From: JBDHWG01 sp039810085 | GTDB lineage: Bacteria > Chloroflexota > Anaerolineae > Epilineales > JAHCIE01 | DNA length: 64,000 nt | Assembly: GCA_039810085.1 (NCBI GenBank) | Contig: JBDHWG010000024.1 | Coordinates: 1-64,000, forward strand | Reading direction: 5' to 3' | In this document: one piece after another, positions 32,528 to 41,028 of the stretch | Layout: each line of letters starts with the position of its first letter | Position numbering within the stretch: the stretch's first letter is position 1 | Position numbers and translations under genes: made by a program | Notes under the pieces: generated by a model | Database searches by the model: none | Told to the model about the DNA's origin: nothing | What the model saw: the letters and a program-made list of their open reading frames with translations, nothing else

Positions 32528-33868
32528 TCACGGCCCCGCTGTCGGTGTAACTAACTCTGGTGGGATGGGGCTAGTGGTTCCGACCCACTCGGCCTGCACC
32601 CACCCCACAATCTCGGCCCCGCCGGGCGGCGTCCAGCGTATCTCAAACCAGTCGCCGGCCTGGGCAAGAATCTGCACCGTCCGGCCGCGCTCCACGGCGA
32701 AGTTCAGGCGCTCCGAGTCCAGCGACGGGCCGCTGCGCAGCCAGGAACTGCCGGTCATGACGGCGAGAACGGGGGATTGCGTCGGGGTCGAAGTCGGACT
32801 TGATGTTGGCGTGAGCGTGGCCGTCGCCGTGGCTGTGGCCGTAGCCGTGGCCGTCAGGGTGGGCGTCGGCGTCGCCGTCGGTGTGGGCGTGGCAGTCGGG
32901 GTCGCTGTCGGCAGCGGCGCAAGCGCAGCCTGTACGGTTCGGATGGTCCAGACGCTGCCAAGGCAGGTCATGCAGATGCACACCGTCAGAATTCCAGTGG
33001 CGACAAGCAGGACCCGCTTCTGCGTTCGGCTCAAGCCCGCTGGCGGCGCGGGCGCAGCCGCCGAGCCAACATCGAGCAGCGGGGCGAGCCGGTCCGCCAC
33101 CCCGACCAGATCGGCTGTGTTACCGGAATAGCGCCGCAACACCTCGCCGTAGGCAAAGTCGATGCCGAAGAGGGTCTCGCGCAGTTGATTACGAAAGCCC
33201 GTCGGCTCGACGCCCGTTGTGACGGCCGCCAGGTAGGCCAGGCGTGACGATTCGATAAGGATGCACTGGTTGCCGTAGAGAATCTGGTCGATGTCTCCCT
33301 CGCGCCCCTGTCCAAACGTGTCCTGGACGAAGTCGCGGATGGCCGTCAGCATCCCGCTGATGACGTCCGAGTCGGACGCGGTCTCTGGGTGGCGTGAGAC
33401 GTGGCTGAGCAACAGCCCGGTCTCGCGGTGGATGAGAAACACCTCGTCCACGGCGAAGGGTAGCGCCTGGCGCAGAAGCATCTCGCCCGATGAGACGCCC
33501 CGCAGTCGCCCCTGGAAGCGATGCCAGACGGCCCCAGGTTTGAAACTCGTCCGCATCTGCGCGTCAACGGAGCGCGCCAGGTCGCGGATGGCCTCGGCCA
33601 CGGCGCGCACGACGAGACCGCCGATAATCGGGTAGAGCGCCTCGATCATCTCATCGCGGTCCTCGCGGATCTTGCGGCGAATCGCGTCACCGAGGATAGG
33701 CGACACCATCGCCGCCAGCGCATCCGGGTCGTTCACCCGGCTTTCTAGCTCGCCGATGCGCCGTCGGTCGCCGCTAAACAGGATGTCCTGGAGCGTCTCG
33801 AACTCGGAGCCGTCCTCGCCAAACGCGCCGGACCCGGTATCGGGTCCGGCGTCGGTGGTCTGTGCCAC
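32528..33868 (-). CDS. GTPase-linked membrane protein with extracellular SH3-like domain
   Basis: 446 residues. The cytoplasmic part, about 22-250, begins FETLQDILFSGDRRRIGELE and contains VDEVFLIHRETGLLLSHVS and DSDVISGMLTAIRDFVQDTF, a pattern I recall from the N-terminal part of OmpA-type proteins encoded beside Rab-like GTPases in cyanobacteria and proteobacteria. A membrane helix lies at about 285-307, a Thr/Pro linker at about 318-368 and an SH3-like domain at about 372-435 (SSWLRSGPSLDSERL, GWVQAEWVG). The SH3 replaces the OmpA domain and would sense or bind the wall. It overlaps the GTPase gene region. Confidence 0.8.
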   Translation of the reverse strand: MAQTTDAGPDTGSGAFGEDGSEFETLQDILFSGDRRRIGELESRVNDPDALAAMVSPILGDAIRRKIREDRDEMIEALYPIIGGLVVRAVAEAIRDLARSVDAQMRTSFKPGAVWHRFQGRLRGVSSGEMLLRQALPFAVDEVFLIHRETGLLLSHVSRHPETASDSDVISGMLTAIRDFVQDTFGQGREGDIDQILYGNQCILIESSRLAYLAAVTTGVEPTGFRNQLRETLFGIDFAYGEVLRRYSGNTADLVGVADRLAPLLDVGSAAAPAPPAGLSRTQKRVLLVATGILTVCICMTCLGSVWTIRTVQAALAPLPTATPTATPTPTATPTPTLTATATATATATATLTPTSSPTSTPTQSPVLAVMTGSSWLRSGPSLDSERLNFAVERGRTVQILAQAGDWFEIRWTPPGGAEIVGWVQAEWVGTTSPIPPELVTPTAGP

Positions 33869-33877
33869 GATGGCGGC

Positions 33878-34270
33878 TTAACTCCCGATGCCCAGGTTCT
33901 TGAACATGTCGGCGAGGGAGCCGCCCGCCTTGAGCTGGTTGCCCATCTCGATGAATAGCTCGCCCAGCGCCAGGCGGTCTACTTTCTCGTCACTCAGACG
34001 CTCAGCGGTATGCCGCAGCTCGCCGCGCAGGTCGTCGTCAGCCTGGCGCGCCTCCTTGCGCAGCGTTTGCAGCTTCTTGTCCTGGTCGCGGCCCTGGTCG
34101 GTAAGCTGCTCGTTCAGGTTATCGAGCGACTGCTGGAGGCGCTCCAGGTCGCGCTCGATGGCGTGGAATCGCTGCGCATACTCGCGCATCTGGCCGCCAA
34201 AGATGATGTCGCGTATGCGGTCTACTTCCTTCGGCGACGGTGTCGCAGCCGCAGGAACCTGCTCGGTCAT
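33878..34270 (-). CDS. Coiled-coil partner protein of the GTPase module
   Basis: 130 residues, mostly one long charged coiled coil at about 20-105 (ERDLERLQQSLDNLNEQLTD and so on) after the start KEVDRIRDIIFGGQMREYAQ. The same IxxIIFGxQMxEYxxRF opening occurs, from memory, in small proteins encoded beside bacterial Rab-like GTPases. AAGGAGGG precedes the ATG at 34270. It lies 11 bases after the response regulator and 9 bases before the membrane protein. Probably a scaffold or GTPase effector. Confidence 0.7.
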   Translation of the reverse strand: MTEQVPAAATPSPKEVDRIRDIIFGGQMREYAQRFHAIERDLERLQQSLDNLNEQLTDQGRDQDKKLQTLRKEARQADDDLRGELRHTAERLSDEKVDRLALGELFIEMGNQLKAGGSLADMFKNLGIGS

Positions 34271-34281
34271 AGTACCCTCCT

Positions 34282-35010
34282 TCAACGAAGACCCCGGGGC
34301 GCTGCCCCATTGATTTTGCCCGGCGCTGGAAAAAGGTAGCCCATGCCCCGCTCCGTGATCAGATAGCGCGGCTGAGCGGGGACAGGCTCGATCTTCTGGC
34401 GGACGCGGTGAACGTGGACGCGCAGGCTATCCTCCGCGACCTCCTCCAGGGGCCACAAGCGCCGCAGGAGAAAGTCGGTCGTCACGGTACGTCCAGCGTG
34501 ACGCATCAAGATATACAGCAGCTTCGTTTCTGTCGGCGTCAGGGAAACGGGCTGCTGGTTGACGGTGGCCGTCTGACGCGCGAAATCCACGGCCAGGCGG
34601 TCATCGACGGTGACGACAGGCTCCAATGTATACGCGAAATCGCCGATGCGGCGCAGGACGCGCTCCACCCGCGCTACCAGCTCGCGCGGGCTGAACGGCT
34701 TGACGATGTAATCCTCGGCGTAGCGCTCGATGCCGGCGATGACGGTGTCTTCGTCGTCCACCGCCGTGAGAAGGATGATGGGCAGGTCGGAGAACTGCTG
34801 CACGGCGCGGCAGAACCCGAAGCCGTCCAGCACCGGCATGCGGAGGTCCACAATCGCCAGGTGGGGCAGGCCGCGCTGACCGATCAGGCTCAGGGCCACG
34901 TCGCCAGAGGGCGCCGTCCAGACGGCATAGCCCGCGTGCTCCAGACGGGAGCGCACGAGCAGAAGGATTTCGGCGTCATCATCCACAGCCAGGATTCGTT
35001 GGAGCGTCAT
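34282..35010 (-). CDS. OmpR-family response regulator (first gene of GTPase module)
   Basis: 242 residues. Receiver: AVDDDAE, Asp55 in AIVDLRMP, LLTAVDDEDT and IVKPFSP with the conserved Lys. A winged helix follows at about 140-230 (LTPTETKLLYILMRHAG, VHVHRVRQKIEPVPAQPRYLI, ERGMGYLFP). In the receiver, Thr-Ala-Val replaces the usual Thr/Ser-Ala-Arg. The ATG at 35010 begins the domain; a further in-frame start at 35052 is possible. There is no Shine-Dalgarno. It heads the cluster and may control it. Confidence 0.9.
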   Translation of the reverse strand: MTLQRILAVDDDAEILLLVRSRLEHAGYAVWTAPSGDVALSLIGQRGLPHLAIVDLRMPVLDGFGFCRAVQQFSDLPIILLTAVDDEDTVIAGIERYAEDYIVKPFSPRELVARVERVLRRIGDFAYTLEPVVTVDDRLAVDFARQTATVNQQPVSLTPTETKLLYILMRHAGRTVTTDFLLRRLWPLEEVAEDSLRVHVHRVRQKIEPVPAQPRYLITERGMGYLFPAPGKINGAAPRGLR

Positions 35011-35189
35011 TGGGCGGCACAAGATGCGCGCGTCAACACCCGCCGTCCCCACAGGCGACGCCGACGCAGCTAGAGCATCCCTTGGACTAAAAATAGAAAC
35101 CCCCTAGACGGGATGATACCAGCGAAGCACCATCAAGTCAAGGGGAATTTCTGTGCCTTGCGCAAATTGGTCAGGCAGGGAAGCTGCGG

Positions 35190-36779
35190 CTAGAAGCCGG
35201 CACACGTCGCCGCGTGAAATGGGTCGGCGCCGCCGCGCAGAACGCCGGCGTCCTCGTCCACCAGGATGCCGACCGGGCTGGCAAACTGGCGCGGGCTGAA
35301 CGTCTCCTCGACGGCCACCACCGGCATGCCCAGGCTCGCCAGCCCGTCGAGTGTCGCCGCAGGGATGCGGTCGTCGGCGATAAGCTGCGGCGTGCTGACG
35401 TCGATGCGCGGCGCGGCGATGGCGTCCTGCATGCCCATGCCGTAGGACACAAGGTTGACGGCGATTTGGGCCATAGCGCCGATGATGCGCCGGCCACCAG
35501 ACGCCCCCAATGTCGCCAAAGGCCGACCGTCGCGCAAGAGTAGGATGGGCGCCATGTTCGCCAGGGGGCGGACGCCGCCGCGCACTGAGTTGGCCTTGCC
35601 CGGCTCCGGGTCGAACCAGTACATTCCGTTGTTCATGAGGATGCCCGTGCCGGGGATCGTCACCCGCGAGCCAAAGCCGGACAGCAGCGTCTGGGTCAGG
35701 GATACCATGTTGCGCTGCCCATCCACTGTGCAAAGGTGCGTTGTAGAGCCGTCGGCCGGCCCGCGATTCACCATCGATCCGCCACTCGCCCCCTGCCGTG
35801 TCAAGCGCTCCTCGAACACAGCGCGCGACGCGTTGGCGAACGCCATCAGGGCGGCCAGGGAGTTGTGGCCCTGCTGCGCCATGTACATTGCGTCTAGCGC
35901 CGCCAGCGTCGCCGCGACGGCCGGACCGCCGCTCGGCGGCGGCGTGGCGACGAGGGTCGCGTCGCCGTACGCCTGCTGCACCGGGTTGTCGACCACGAGC
36001 GCTTCGTACGTCGCCAGGTCCTCGGCGCTGATGAGTCCTTCGTGCTCCTCCATTGCCGCGACGATCTGTCTGGCGATGGAGCCACGATAGAAGGCGTCGA
36101 TGCCTTCATCGGCCAGGGTGCGTAGCGTGCGCGCCAGGTCCGGCTGCTTCAGGCGGGGCAACTCCGGCCCCATACCGACGAGGCGCGGGAAGCCGTTCTG
36201 GAAGAAGACCTCGGCGGTATCGGGGAAGCGGGCGATGTTCGGCGCGTCGGCGGCCACGCGCAGCAAGGTGTGCCAGTCCAGCGGGAAGCCTTCCTCGGCG
36301 AGACGAATGGCGGGCTGGAGGACGGTGCGCAGGTCCATGCTGCCTGCCTCCTTGAGCGCCAGCGCCAGACCGGCCGGAACGCCGGGCACGATGATGGACT
36401 GGTAGCCCATCAGGTTGCGCTTACCCTCGACGGCCCGCCAGGTGAACAGCTCCTTCTCGTAGCCCTCGCCCAGCGGAAACATGTCCTCCGTCGCCGCCAG
36501 CGGCGACCGCCCGTTGAAGTCGAAGACGCGAACGCGCCCCTCCTTCGCGGCGTAGTACACCAGCAGCCCCACCCCGCCCAGGCCGCTCATCCAGGGCTCG
36601 ACGACGCCAGTTGCGAAGGCCGTGGCGGCGGCGGCGTCCACGGCGTTGCCGCCCAGGCGCAGCATCTCCAGCCCCGCCTCGCTCGCGAGGGGGTGCTTCG
36701 AGGCGACCATGCCATGCGCGGCGACCGCCTCCGTCTTTTCAACGCGCAGATGATTCCGATACACACCGTCAGCCATCAT
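35190..36779 (-). CDS. ggt: Gamma-glutamyltransferase
   Basis: 529 residues, the full two-subunit precursor length. The autocleavage/nucleophile site is GSTTHLCTVD (Thr of TTH near residue 343), with GFGSRVTIPGTGILMNNGMYWFDP and GRRIIGAMAQIAVN further on. The enzyme cleaves or transfers the gamma-glutamyl group of glutathione-like compounds. No signal peptide is seen, so it may be cytosolic or of the YwrD-like type. It overlaps the deacetylase gene by 4 bases (ATGA), so they are translationally coupled. Confidence 0.92.
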   Translation of the reverse strand: MMADGVYRNHLRVEKTEAVAAHGMVASKHPLASEAGLEMLRLGGNAVDAAAATAFATGVVEPWMSGLGGVGLLVYYAAKEGRVRVFDFNGRSPLAATEDMFPLGEGYEKELFTWRAVEGKRNLMGYQSIIVPGVPAGLALALKEAGSMDLRTVLQPAIRLAEEGFPLDWHTLLRVAADAPNIARFPDTAEVFFQNGFPRLVGMGPELPRLKQPDLARTLRTLADEGIDAFYRGSIARQIVAAMEEHEGLISAEDLATYEALVVDNPVQQAYGDATLVATPPPSGGPAVAATLAALDAMYMAQQGHNSLAALMAFANASRAVFEERLTRQGASGGSMVNRGPADGSTTHLCTVDGQRNMVSLTQTLLSGFGSRVTIPGTGILMNNGMYWFDPEPGKANSVRGGVRPLANMAPILLLRDGRPLATLGASGGRRIIGAMAQIAVNLVSYGMGMQDAIAAPRIDVSTPQLIADDRIPAATLDGLASLGMPVVAVEETFSPRQFASPVGILVDEDAGVLRGGADPFHAATCAGF

Positions 36780-37594
36780 TCGCTCTCTCTCTGGGAGATC
36801 GCCCAGCGAGCGACCTCAAGGGTTGTCGTAAACCATACACGGTCGAACGTCAGCATCAGCTCGATCAGCTCCCGCACGGCGTCGAGTCGACCGGCTCGGC
36901 CGGATATCCACGGATGCATCGTCAGCATGAAGCAGCCATTCTCGGCGTAGAGGGCCTTGAACTCGCGCGCCCACATGCCCAGGACGCGGTCGGGGTCGGC
37001 AATGCCGTTGCTGGAGCCGTAGACGTGGCGATACAGCGGCGCGTCGTCGAGCATCCACTGCACCGGCACCTCAACCAGTGGGCCATCGGGCGTGTCCAGC
37101 CAATACGGGATGTCGTTGCCCATCAGACTGCTATCATAGACAAAGCCGTTGCGCTTGAGCAGGCCAGGTGTGCGCAGGTTCAGCTCCCACGACGGCGAGC
37201 GGTAGCCCTGCGGACGCAGCCCCAGGCTGTCCTGGAAGATGCGTAGTTGCTCGGCCATGACCGCCGCTTCCTCAGCCGCGTCCAGCCGGTCCAGGGTCTC
37301 GTGGACGTTGCCATGCGCGCCCAGCTCGTGCCCCGCGTCGCGGATGGACTTGATGGCATCCGTGTGGTGGACGATGGTGTAGCCTGGTACGTAAAACGTT
37401 CCCTTGATGCCGAACGTATCGAGCAGGCGCAGGATGCGCGGGACGCCGACGCGTGGGCCGTAGCGCCGCTCCTCCATGTCCGCCAACTGCGCCGCCGCCT
37501 TGGCAGGGGAGTTGAACACGAACGCGGACTCAGCATCGACGTCGAACGACAGGACGACGGCACACTGCGCGTCGTCCGGCCACCTGTAGCGCAT
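36776..37594 (-). CDS. Polysaccharide deacetylase-family (NodB-like) protein
   Basis: 272 residues. NodB motifs: LSFDVDAES (catalytic and metal Asp), ELGAHGNVHETLD (metal His pair), GYRSPSWELN and MLTMHPW (His). The layout is that of the PuuE/allantoinase-like cytosolic branch, which acts on small C-N compounds as well as sugars. No signal peptide is present, and the coupling to gamma-glutamyltransferase points to a small-molecule amide role. AGGAGGG precedes the ATG. It lies after a nitroreductase gene, with an 8-base gap. Confidence 0.86.
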   Translation of the reverse strand: MRYRWPDDAQCAVVLSFDVDAESAFVFNSPAKAAAQLADMEERRYGPRVGVPRILRLLDTFGIKGTFYVPGYTIVHHTDAIKSIRDAGHELGAHGNVHETLDRLDAAEEAAVMAEQLRIFQDSLGLRPQGYRSPSWELNLRTPGLLKRNGFVYDSSLMGNDIPYWLDTPDGPLVEVPVQWMLDDAPLYRHVYGSSNGIADPDRVLGMWAREFKALYAENGCFMLTMHPWISGRAGRLDAVRELIELMLTFDRVWFTTTLEVARWAISQRESE

Positions 37595-37602
37595 GCTCCC
37601 TC

Positions 37603-38262
37603 CTAGCGTGTCGTGCCCCAGCTATCCCAGAAGGTGCGCGGTCCGGCGGGCAGGCGCTCCGTCGGCTTGAAGTCGGCGCCGGTATAGTAGGCGACGGGCA
37701 GCAGCGCCGTCTGCATCACCTTGTCATACGGAATGCCGAGGATCTCCGCCGTCTCTTTCTCGTAGCGCAGGTGGAGCGATGTCCACGCCGAGCCGAGGCC
37801 GCGCGCCCGCAGCGCCAGCATCAACGACCACGCTGCCGGCAGAATAGAGCCGAACACTGACGCCTGCATCCAGATGGGCGCATTGTCCGTGCGGCCCTCG
37901 ATACAGGGAATCACCAGCACAGGCGTCTCGTGCATGTGGTCGGCCAGGTATTGCGCCGAGCTTGCCACGCGCCCCATCCGCTCTGCGGCGTTAGGGTGCT
38001 CACGCAGGAACGCCGATTCCACGGGTCTCGCCGACGCGTAAGCGTACCAGGATTTGCGATATAGGTCCGCGATGGCCTTCTTCTTGTCGGCGTCGGTGAC
38101 GACCATGAACGACCAGTCTTGGCGGTTGCTGCCGCTGGGCGCGTGGGTGGCAATGCTGATGCACTCTTCTAGCACTTCCGGCTCGACCGGGCGCGTGAAG
38201 TCCAGGCGCTTGCGCACCGAGTGGGTGGTCGTCAGCAGCTTATCGACGGTAACTAGGTCCAT
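37603..38262 (-). CDS. Nitroreductase-family flavoprotein
   Basis: 219 residues. FMN-binding features: TTHSVRKRLDFTRPV (Arg motif), THAPSGSNRQDWSFMVVTD, and GLGSAWTSLHLRYEKETAEILGIP near 160-185. Members reduce nitro, quinone or enone groups using NAD(P)H. The ATG at 38262 follows GGAG; the frame stays open upstream only because it runs through an intergenic repeat. First gene of a three-gene operon with the deacetylase and gamma-glutamyltransferase. Confidence 0.9.
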   Translation of the reverse strand: MDLVTVDKLLTTTHSVRKRLDFTRPVEPEVLEECISIATHAPSGSNRQDWSFMVVTDADKKKAIADLYRKSWYAYASARPVESAFLREHPNAAERMGRVASSAQYLADHMHETPVLVIPCIEGRTDNAPIWMQASVFGSILPAAWSLMLALRARGLGSAWTSLHLRYEKETAEILGIPYDKVMQTALLPVAYYTGADFKPTERLPAGPRTFWDSWGTTR

Positions 38263-38275
38263 TATGTCTCCGATT

Positions 38276-38422
38276 GTCGTTGCGAGTAAAGCGAAGCAAT
38301 CCCTCGCTCTGACGATAGATACTCTGATGCCGCAGGCGCATTGCTTTCGCCCGTCGCGAGACTGCTTCGTCAGCAGGGGCGGAGTACCACCCCCGCACCC
38401 CGGTCGTCCTCCTCGCAGTGAC
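38276..38422. repeat. CATTGCGAG/AAGCAATC dispersed repeat
   Basis: Begins GTCGTTGCGAGTAAAGCG and ends CCTCGCAGTGAC, with AAGCAATCCC and GACTGCTTCG as inner arms. More degenerate and with a longer loop than the copies at 15089-15333. Confidence 0.75.
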
Positions 38423-38437
38423 GGGCAAGGATGGCAT

Positions 38438-39349
38438 CTATCGTAGCTCGCTATACGGCGGTAGGTCAATGCACCAGAAGCGGGCGCCGGGCGCGACCTC
38501 GCGCCACGCCAACAGCGGCAGGTCGCCGTGGGTGACGAGACCGACGCGGAGGCCAAGGCTCGCGTCCGCTGTGACCGGCAAGGGAGCGCCGAACGTGCCG
38601 GGCAGCACATCGGCCAGGGCGTCCACCGTCCAGCCGCTCTCGGCGCGCACGGTGCGAATGATCTTCGGCTGCGAGAACAGGGCGTTGGCGCCGTCCAGCG
38701 TGCCGAGCAGCTGGCCGCTCACATCTTGCGCGGCGTCGCTCGCCAGATAGGCGACAAGCGCCCCCACGCCAGTGCCTTCCGTGGGCTGGCCCATCTCGTG
38801 ATCGCCAACTACAACATTCGCCGTCACGTTCGAGGCCCGCATGCTGTTGGCCGTGGTCCAGGTCAGTCCCAGCAGGCCGGCCTTCGTCGGCGCGTCGGAT
38901 CGGGTCGGCAAGCCGAAGGACGCCAGGGACGTGACATTCACAATGCGCCCGCTCTTCTGCTCGCGGAAGCGCTTTGTCACCAGACTCGACGAGTTGAAGG
39001 CCGTCTTCAAGTCGGCGGCCATCAAACGGTCGAACTCGGCCTCGGACAACTCGAACAGCGGCGTTTCGGTGCGAACCCCCGGCGCGTTCACGAGGATGTC
39101 CAGCCGCCCGAACGTGTCGTAGGCCATCTGCACGACGACGGCCATCGTGTTGTAGTCGGCGAGATTGCCGACGAAGGAAACCGCGTGCCCGCCCCCGCCG
39201 CAGATATCGTCCGCCGTTCGACGCGCGCCCTCGCCGATGCAGGACGCCAGCACCCGCGCTCCCGCGGCGGCCAGGGTCTTAGCGATGTGCCGGCCGACGG
39301 GGCGCCCGGCATGAATGACCAGCGCGGCCTTGCCCTCTAATGCGCCCAT
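38438..39349 (-). CDS. Degenerate SDR paralogue (catalytic Tyr lost)
   Basis: 303 residues with an SDR fold: LVIHAGRPVGRHIAK in the cofactor position (Gly-rich motif eroded), DILVNAPG, VNVTSLASFG with Ser141, then RSDAPTKAG, where Asp152 occupies the usual Tyr position and Lys156 remains. A C-terminal extension (REVAPGARFWCIDLPPYSE) matches that of the SDR directly upstream. It is therefore probably a non-catalytic partner of that SDR. An ATG at 39355 overlapping the previous stop is an alternative start; 39349 has the better GGAGG spacing. Confidence 0.8.
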   Translation of the reverse strand: MGALEGKAALVIHAGRPVGRHIAKTLAAAGARVLASCIGEGARRTADDICGGGGHAVSFVGNLADYNTMAVVVQMAYDTFGRLDILVNAPGVRTETPLFELSEAEFDRLMAADLKTAFNSSSLVTKRFREQKSGRIVNVTSLASFGLPTRSDAPTKAGLLGLTWTTANSMRASNVTANVVVGDHEMGQPTEGTGVGALVAYLASDAAQDVSGQLLGTLDGANALFSQPKIIRTVRAESGWTVDALADVLPGTFGAPLPVTADASLGLRVGLVTHGDLPLLAWREVAPGARFWCIDLPPYSELR

Positions 39350-39351
39350 CG

Positions 39352-40383
39352 TCATGCCCTCCCTGTGTCGAAGTAGTCCTGCCATGACCAGGCCTTGATA
39401 CCCGGCGCAACGTCGCGCCACTGGCCCGCGTCCTCCTGGAGCGCCTGAGTGCGCGTCTTGGGGCGCTCCTTCGTGGGGTCCGGCGGCAGGGGCGGCGGCG
39501 TCAGGCCCTCCGCGAGGGTGGGTTGGGCCAATTCGGCCAACGTGTCCAGCCCAAGGGCATGGTCGCCCTGCAAAATGCGCACCGCCTCGACCTGGGAATA
39601 CAGGTGCAGCGAGTAGCCCTGGACGCCGATGAAGCAGCCATTGAGGTACGCCGCCTCATCCGTGGCAAGGTAGACGACGATAGGGGCCAGGTTGTCGGGG
39701 TCGAACTCCGAGCCTTTGGACACCTCGCTCAGCGGCTTGCCCGTCTCCTCCAGCACCTGCCGCCCGCGCGGCGTCGAGTCGGTCATGCGCGTCGCCACGA
39801 AGCCGGGCACGATGGCGTTGGCGGTGATGCCGTCGTCGGCCAACTCGTTGGCGCAAGACAGGGTCAGGCCCAGGATACCGTACTTGGCGGCGGCGTAGTT
39901 GGGCTGGCCGGGGTTGCCCCACGCCGAGATCGACGAAAAGTTGATGATGCGGCCATATTTCTGGCTCCGCATTGGACCAACGGCGTGGCGAATAGTATTG
40001 AACGTGCCCTTGAGGTGGACCGCCAGGACAGCATCCCACTCGGCCTCGCTCATGTTGAAGATCATCCGGTCACGTAGAATGCCGGCGACGTTGACCAGGA
40101 TGTCGATGCGACCGAAGGCGTCGATGCACTGTTGGATCATCGCGCCTGCCTGCTCGAAGTCGGACACCGAGCCGTAGTTAGCGACGGCCTTGCCGCCCTC
40201 GGCGGTAATCTCGTCCACCACGACCTGCGCTGCCCGTGTATCCGCTCCGCTGCCGGTGAGGCTTGCCCCCAGGTCGTTGACGACGACGCTCGCGCCTTCG
40301 CGCGCCAACAGCTTGGCGATGCCGCGGCCGATGCCGCCGCCCGCGCCGGTAACAACGGCCGCTTTCCCGTTCAGTCTACCCAC
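39352..40383 (-). CDS. SDR, hydroxyacyl-CoA dehydrogenase-like
   Basis: 343 residues. The motifs are intact: VTGAGGGIGRGIAKLLA, then VVVNDLGASLTGSG (typical of the 3-hydroxyacyl-CoA dehydrogenase part of multifunctional enzyme type 2), NVAGILRDRM, Ser151 in INFSSISAWG, and Tyr163/Lys167 in NYAAAKYG. An unusual C-terminal extension of about 80 residues is Pro-rich and ends WRDVAPGIKAWSWQDYF. The start is GTG with GGAGGG before it. Neighbours (MaoC hydratase, acyl-CoA dehydrogenases) suit a beta-oxidation-type step. Confidence 0.88.
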   Translation of the reverse strand: MGRLNGKAAVVTGAGGGIGRGIAKLLAREGASVVVNDLGASLTGSGADTRAAQVVVDEITAEGGKAVANYGSVSDFEQAGAMIQQCIDAFGRIDILVNVAGILRDRMIFNMSEAEWDAVLAVHLKGTFNTIRHAVGPMRSQKYGRIINFSSISAWGNPGQPNYAAAKYGILGLTLSCANELADDGITANAIVPGFVATRMTDSTPRGRQVLEETGKPLSEVSKGSEFDPDNLAPIVVYLATDEAAYLNGCFIGVQGYSLHLYSQVEAVRILQGDHALGLDTLAELAQPTLAEGLTPPPLPPDPTKERPKTRTQALQEDAGQWRDVAPGIKAWSWQDYFDTGRA

Positions 40384-40398
40384 GCGTCCCTCCAGGTA

Positions 40399-40875
40399 TC
40401 AGAAGTAGAAGCGGCCGAGCCACTCGGCGACCAGGCCCGGTTTGTTGCTGCCCTCGATCTCGACGGTCTGCTCGCGCGTAATCTGCACCCATCCCCCCTT
40501 CGCGTCTTCCTCGATGGCGAGGAGGCGCGTGTGGTTGCGGATGCGCTTGCCGACCGGCACCGGCGCGGGGAAGCGCACGCGGTTGAGGCCGTAGTTGACG
40601 CTCACCCGCACCGGCAGCTTGAGGCGCAGGCCCGACTCCTGCTCGCGCAAGAACCCGGCGAGCATCGACAGGGTGAAGAAGCCGTGGGCGACGGTCCCGC
40701 CGAACATGGTTTGCTTGGCCCGCTCCGGGTCGACGTGAATGAACTGGTGGTCGCCTGTCGCGTCGGCGAACTTGTCGACCATCTCCTGGGTGACGAGTAC
40801 CCACGGGCTGACCGCAATCTCCTGCCCGATATATCCCTTGAGCTGTTCAATGCTGGTGATTTCAATCTTATCCAT
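40399..40875 (-). CDS. MaoC-type enoyl-CoA hydratase
   Basis: 158 residues, one hot-dog domain. The hydratase motif is FADATGDHQFIHVDPERAK (catalytic Asp/His), followed by GGTVAHGFFTLSML and LNRVRFPAPVPVGKRIRN, typical of (R)-specific hydratases of the NodN/MaoC group. The ATG at 40875 is chosen over an upstream in-frame ATG at 40917 that lies in repeat DNA. It lies 15 bases before the SDR gene and would supply its 3-hydroxyacyl-CoA substrate. Confidence 0.87.
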   Translation of the reverse strand: MDKIEITSIEQLKGYIGQEIAVSPWVLVTQEMVDKFADATGDHQFIHVDPERAKQTMFGGTVAHGFFTLSMLAGFLREQESGLRLKLPVRVSVNYGLNRVRFPAPVPVGKRIRNHTRLLAIEEDAKGGWVQITREQTVEIEGSNKPGLVAEWLGRFYF

Positions 40876-40912
40876 ACTAGCAATCCCTTTCACCTCCCGG
40901 AGCCAGGCAATT

Positions 40913-40988
40913 GCCACAGAGACACAGAGAGCACAGAGAATAGAATGAATGACCTATCTTCTCTCCGTGTCCTCTGTGCCTCTCTGGC
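40913..40988. repeat. CACAGAG-type dispersed inverted repeat
   Basis: GCCACAGAGACACAGAGAGC on the left is mirrored by CTCCGTGTCCTCTGTGCC on the right, around an AT-rich loop. Related in design to 55114-55190. Confidence 0.75.
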
Positions 40989-41028
40989 ATCCTCTTCAAG
41001 CCCGGGAAGGACGCTCGTTGTGAACGCG

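Noticed and set aside
38263..38610. Upstream extension of the nitroreductase by 116 codons
   Set aside because: It translates an intergenic repeat and the end of the SDR gene; a GGAG ribosome site marks 38262.
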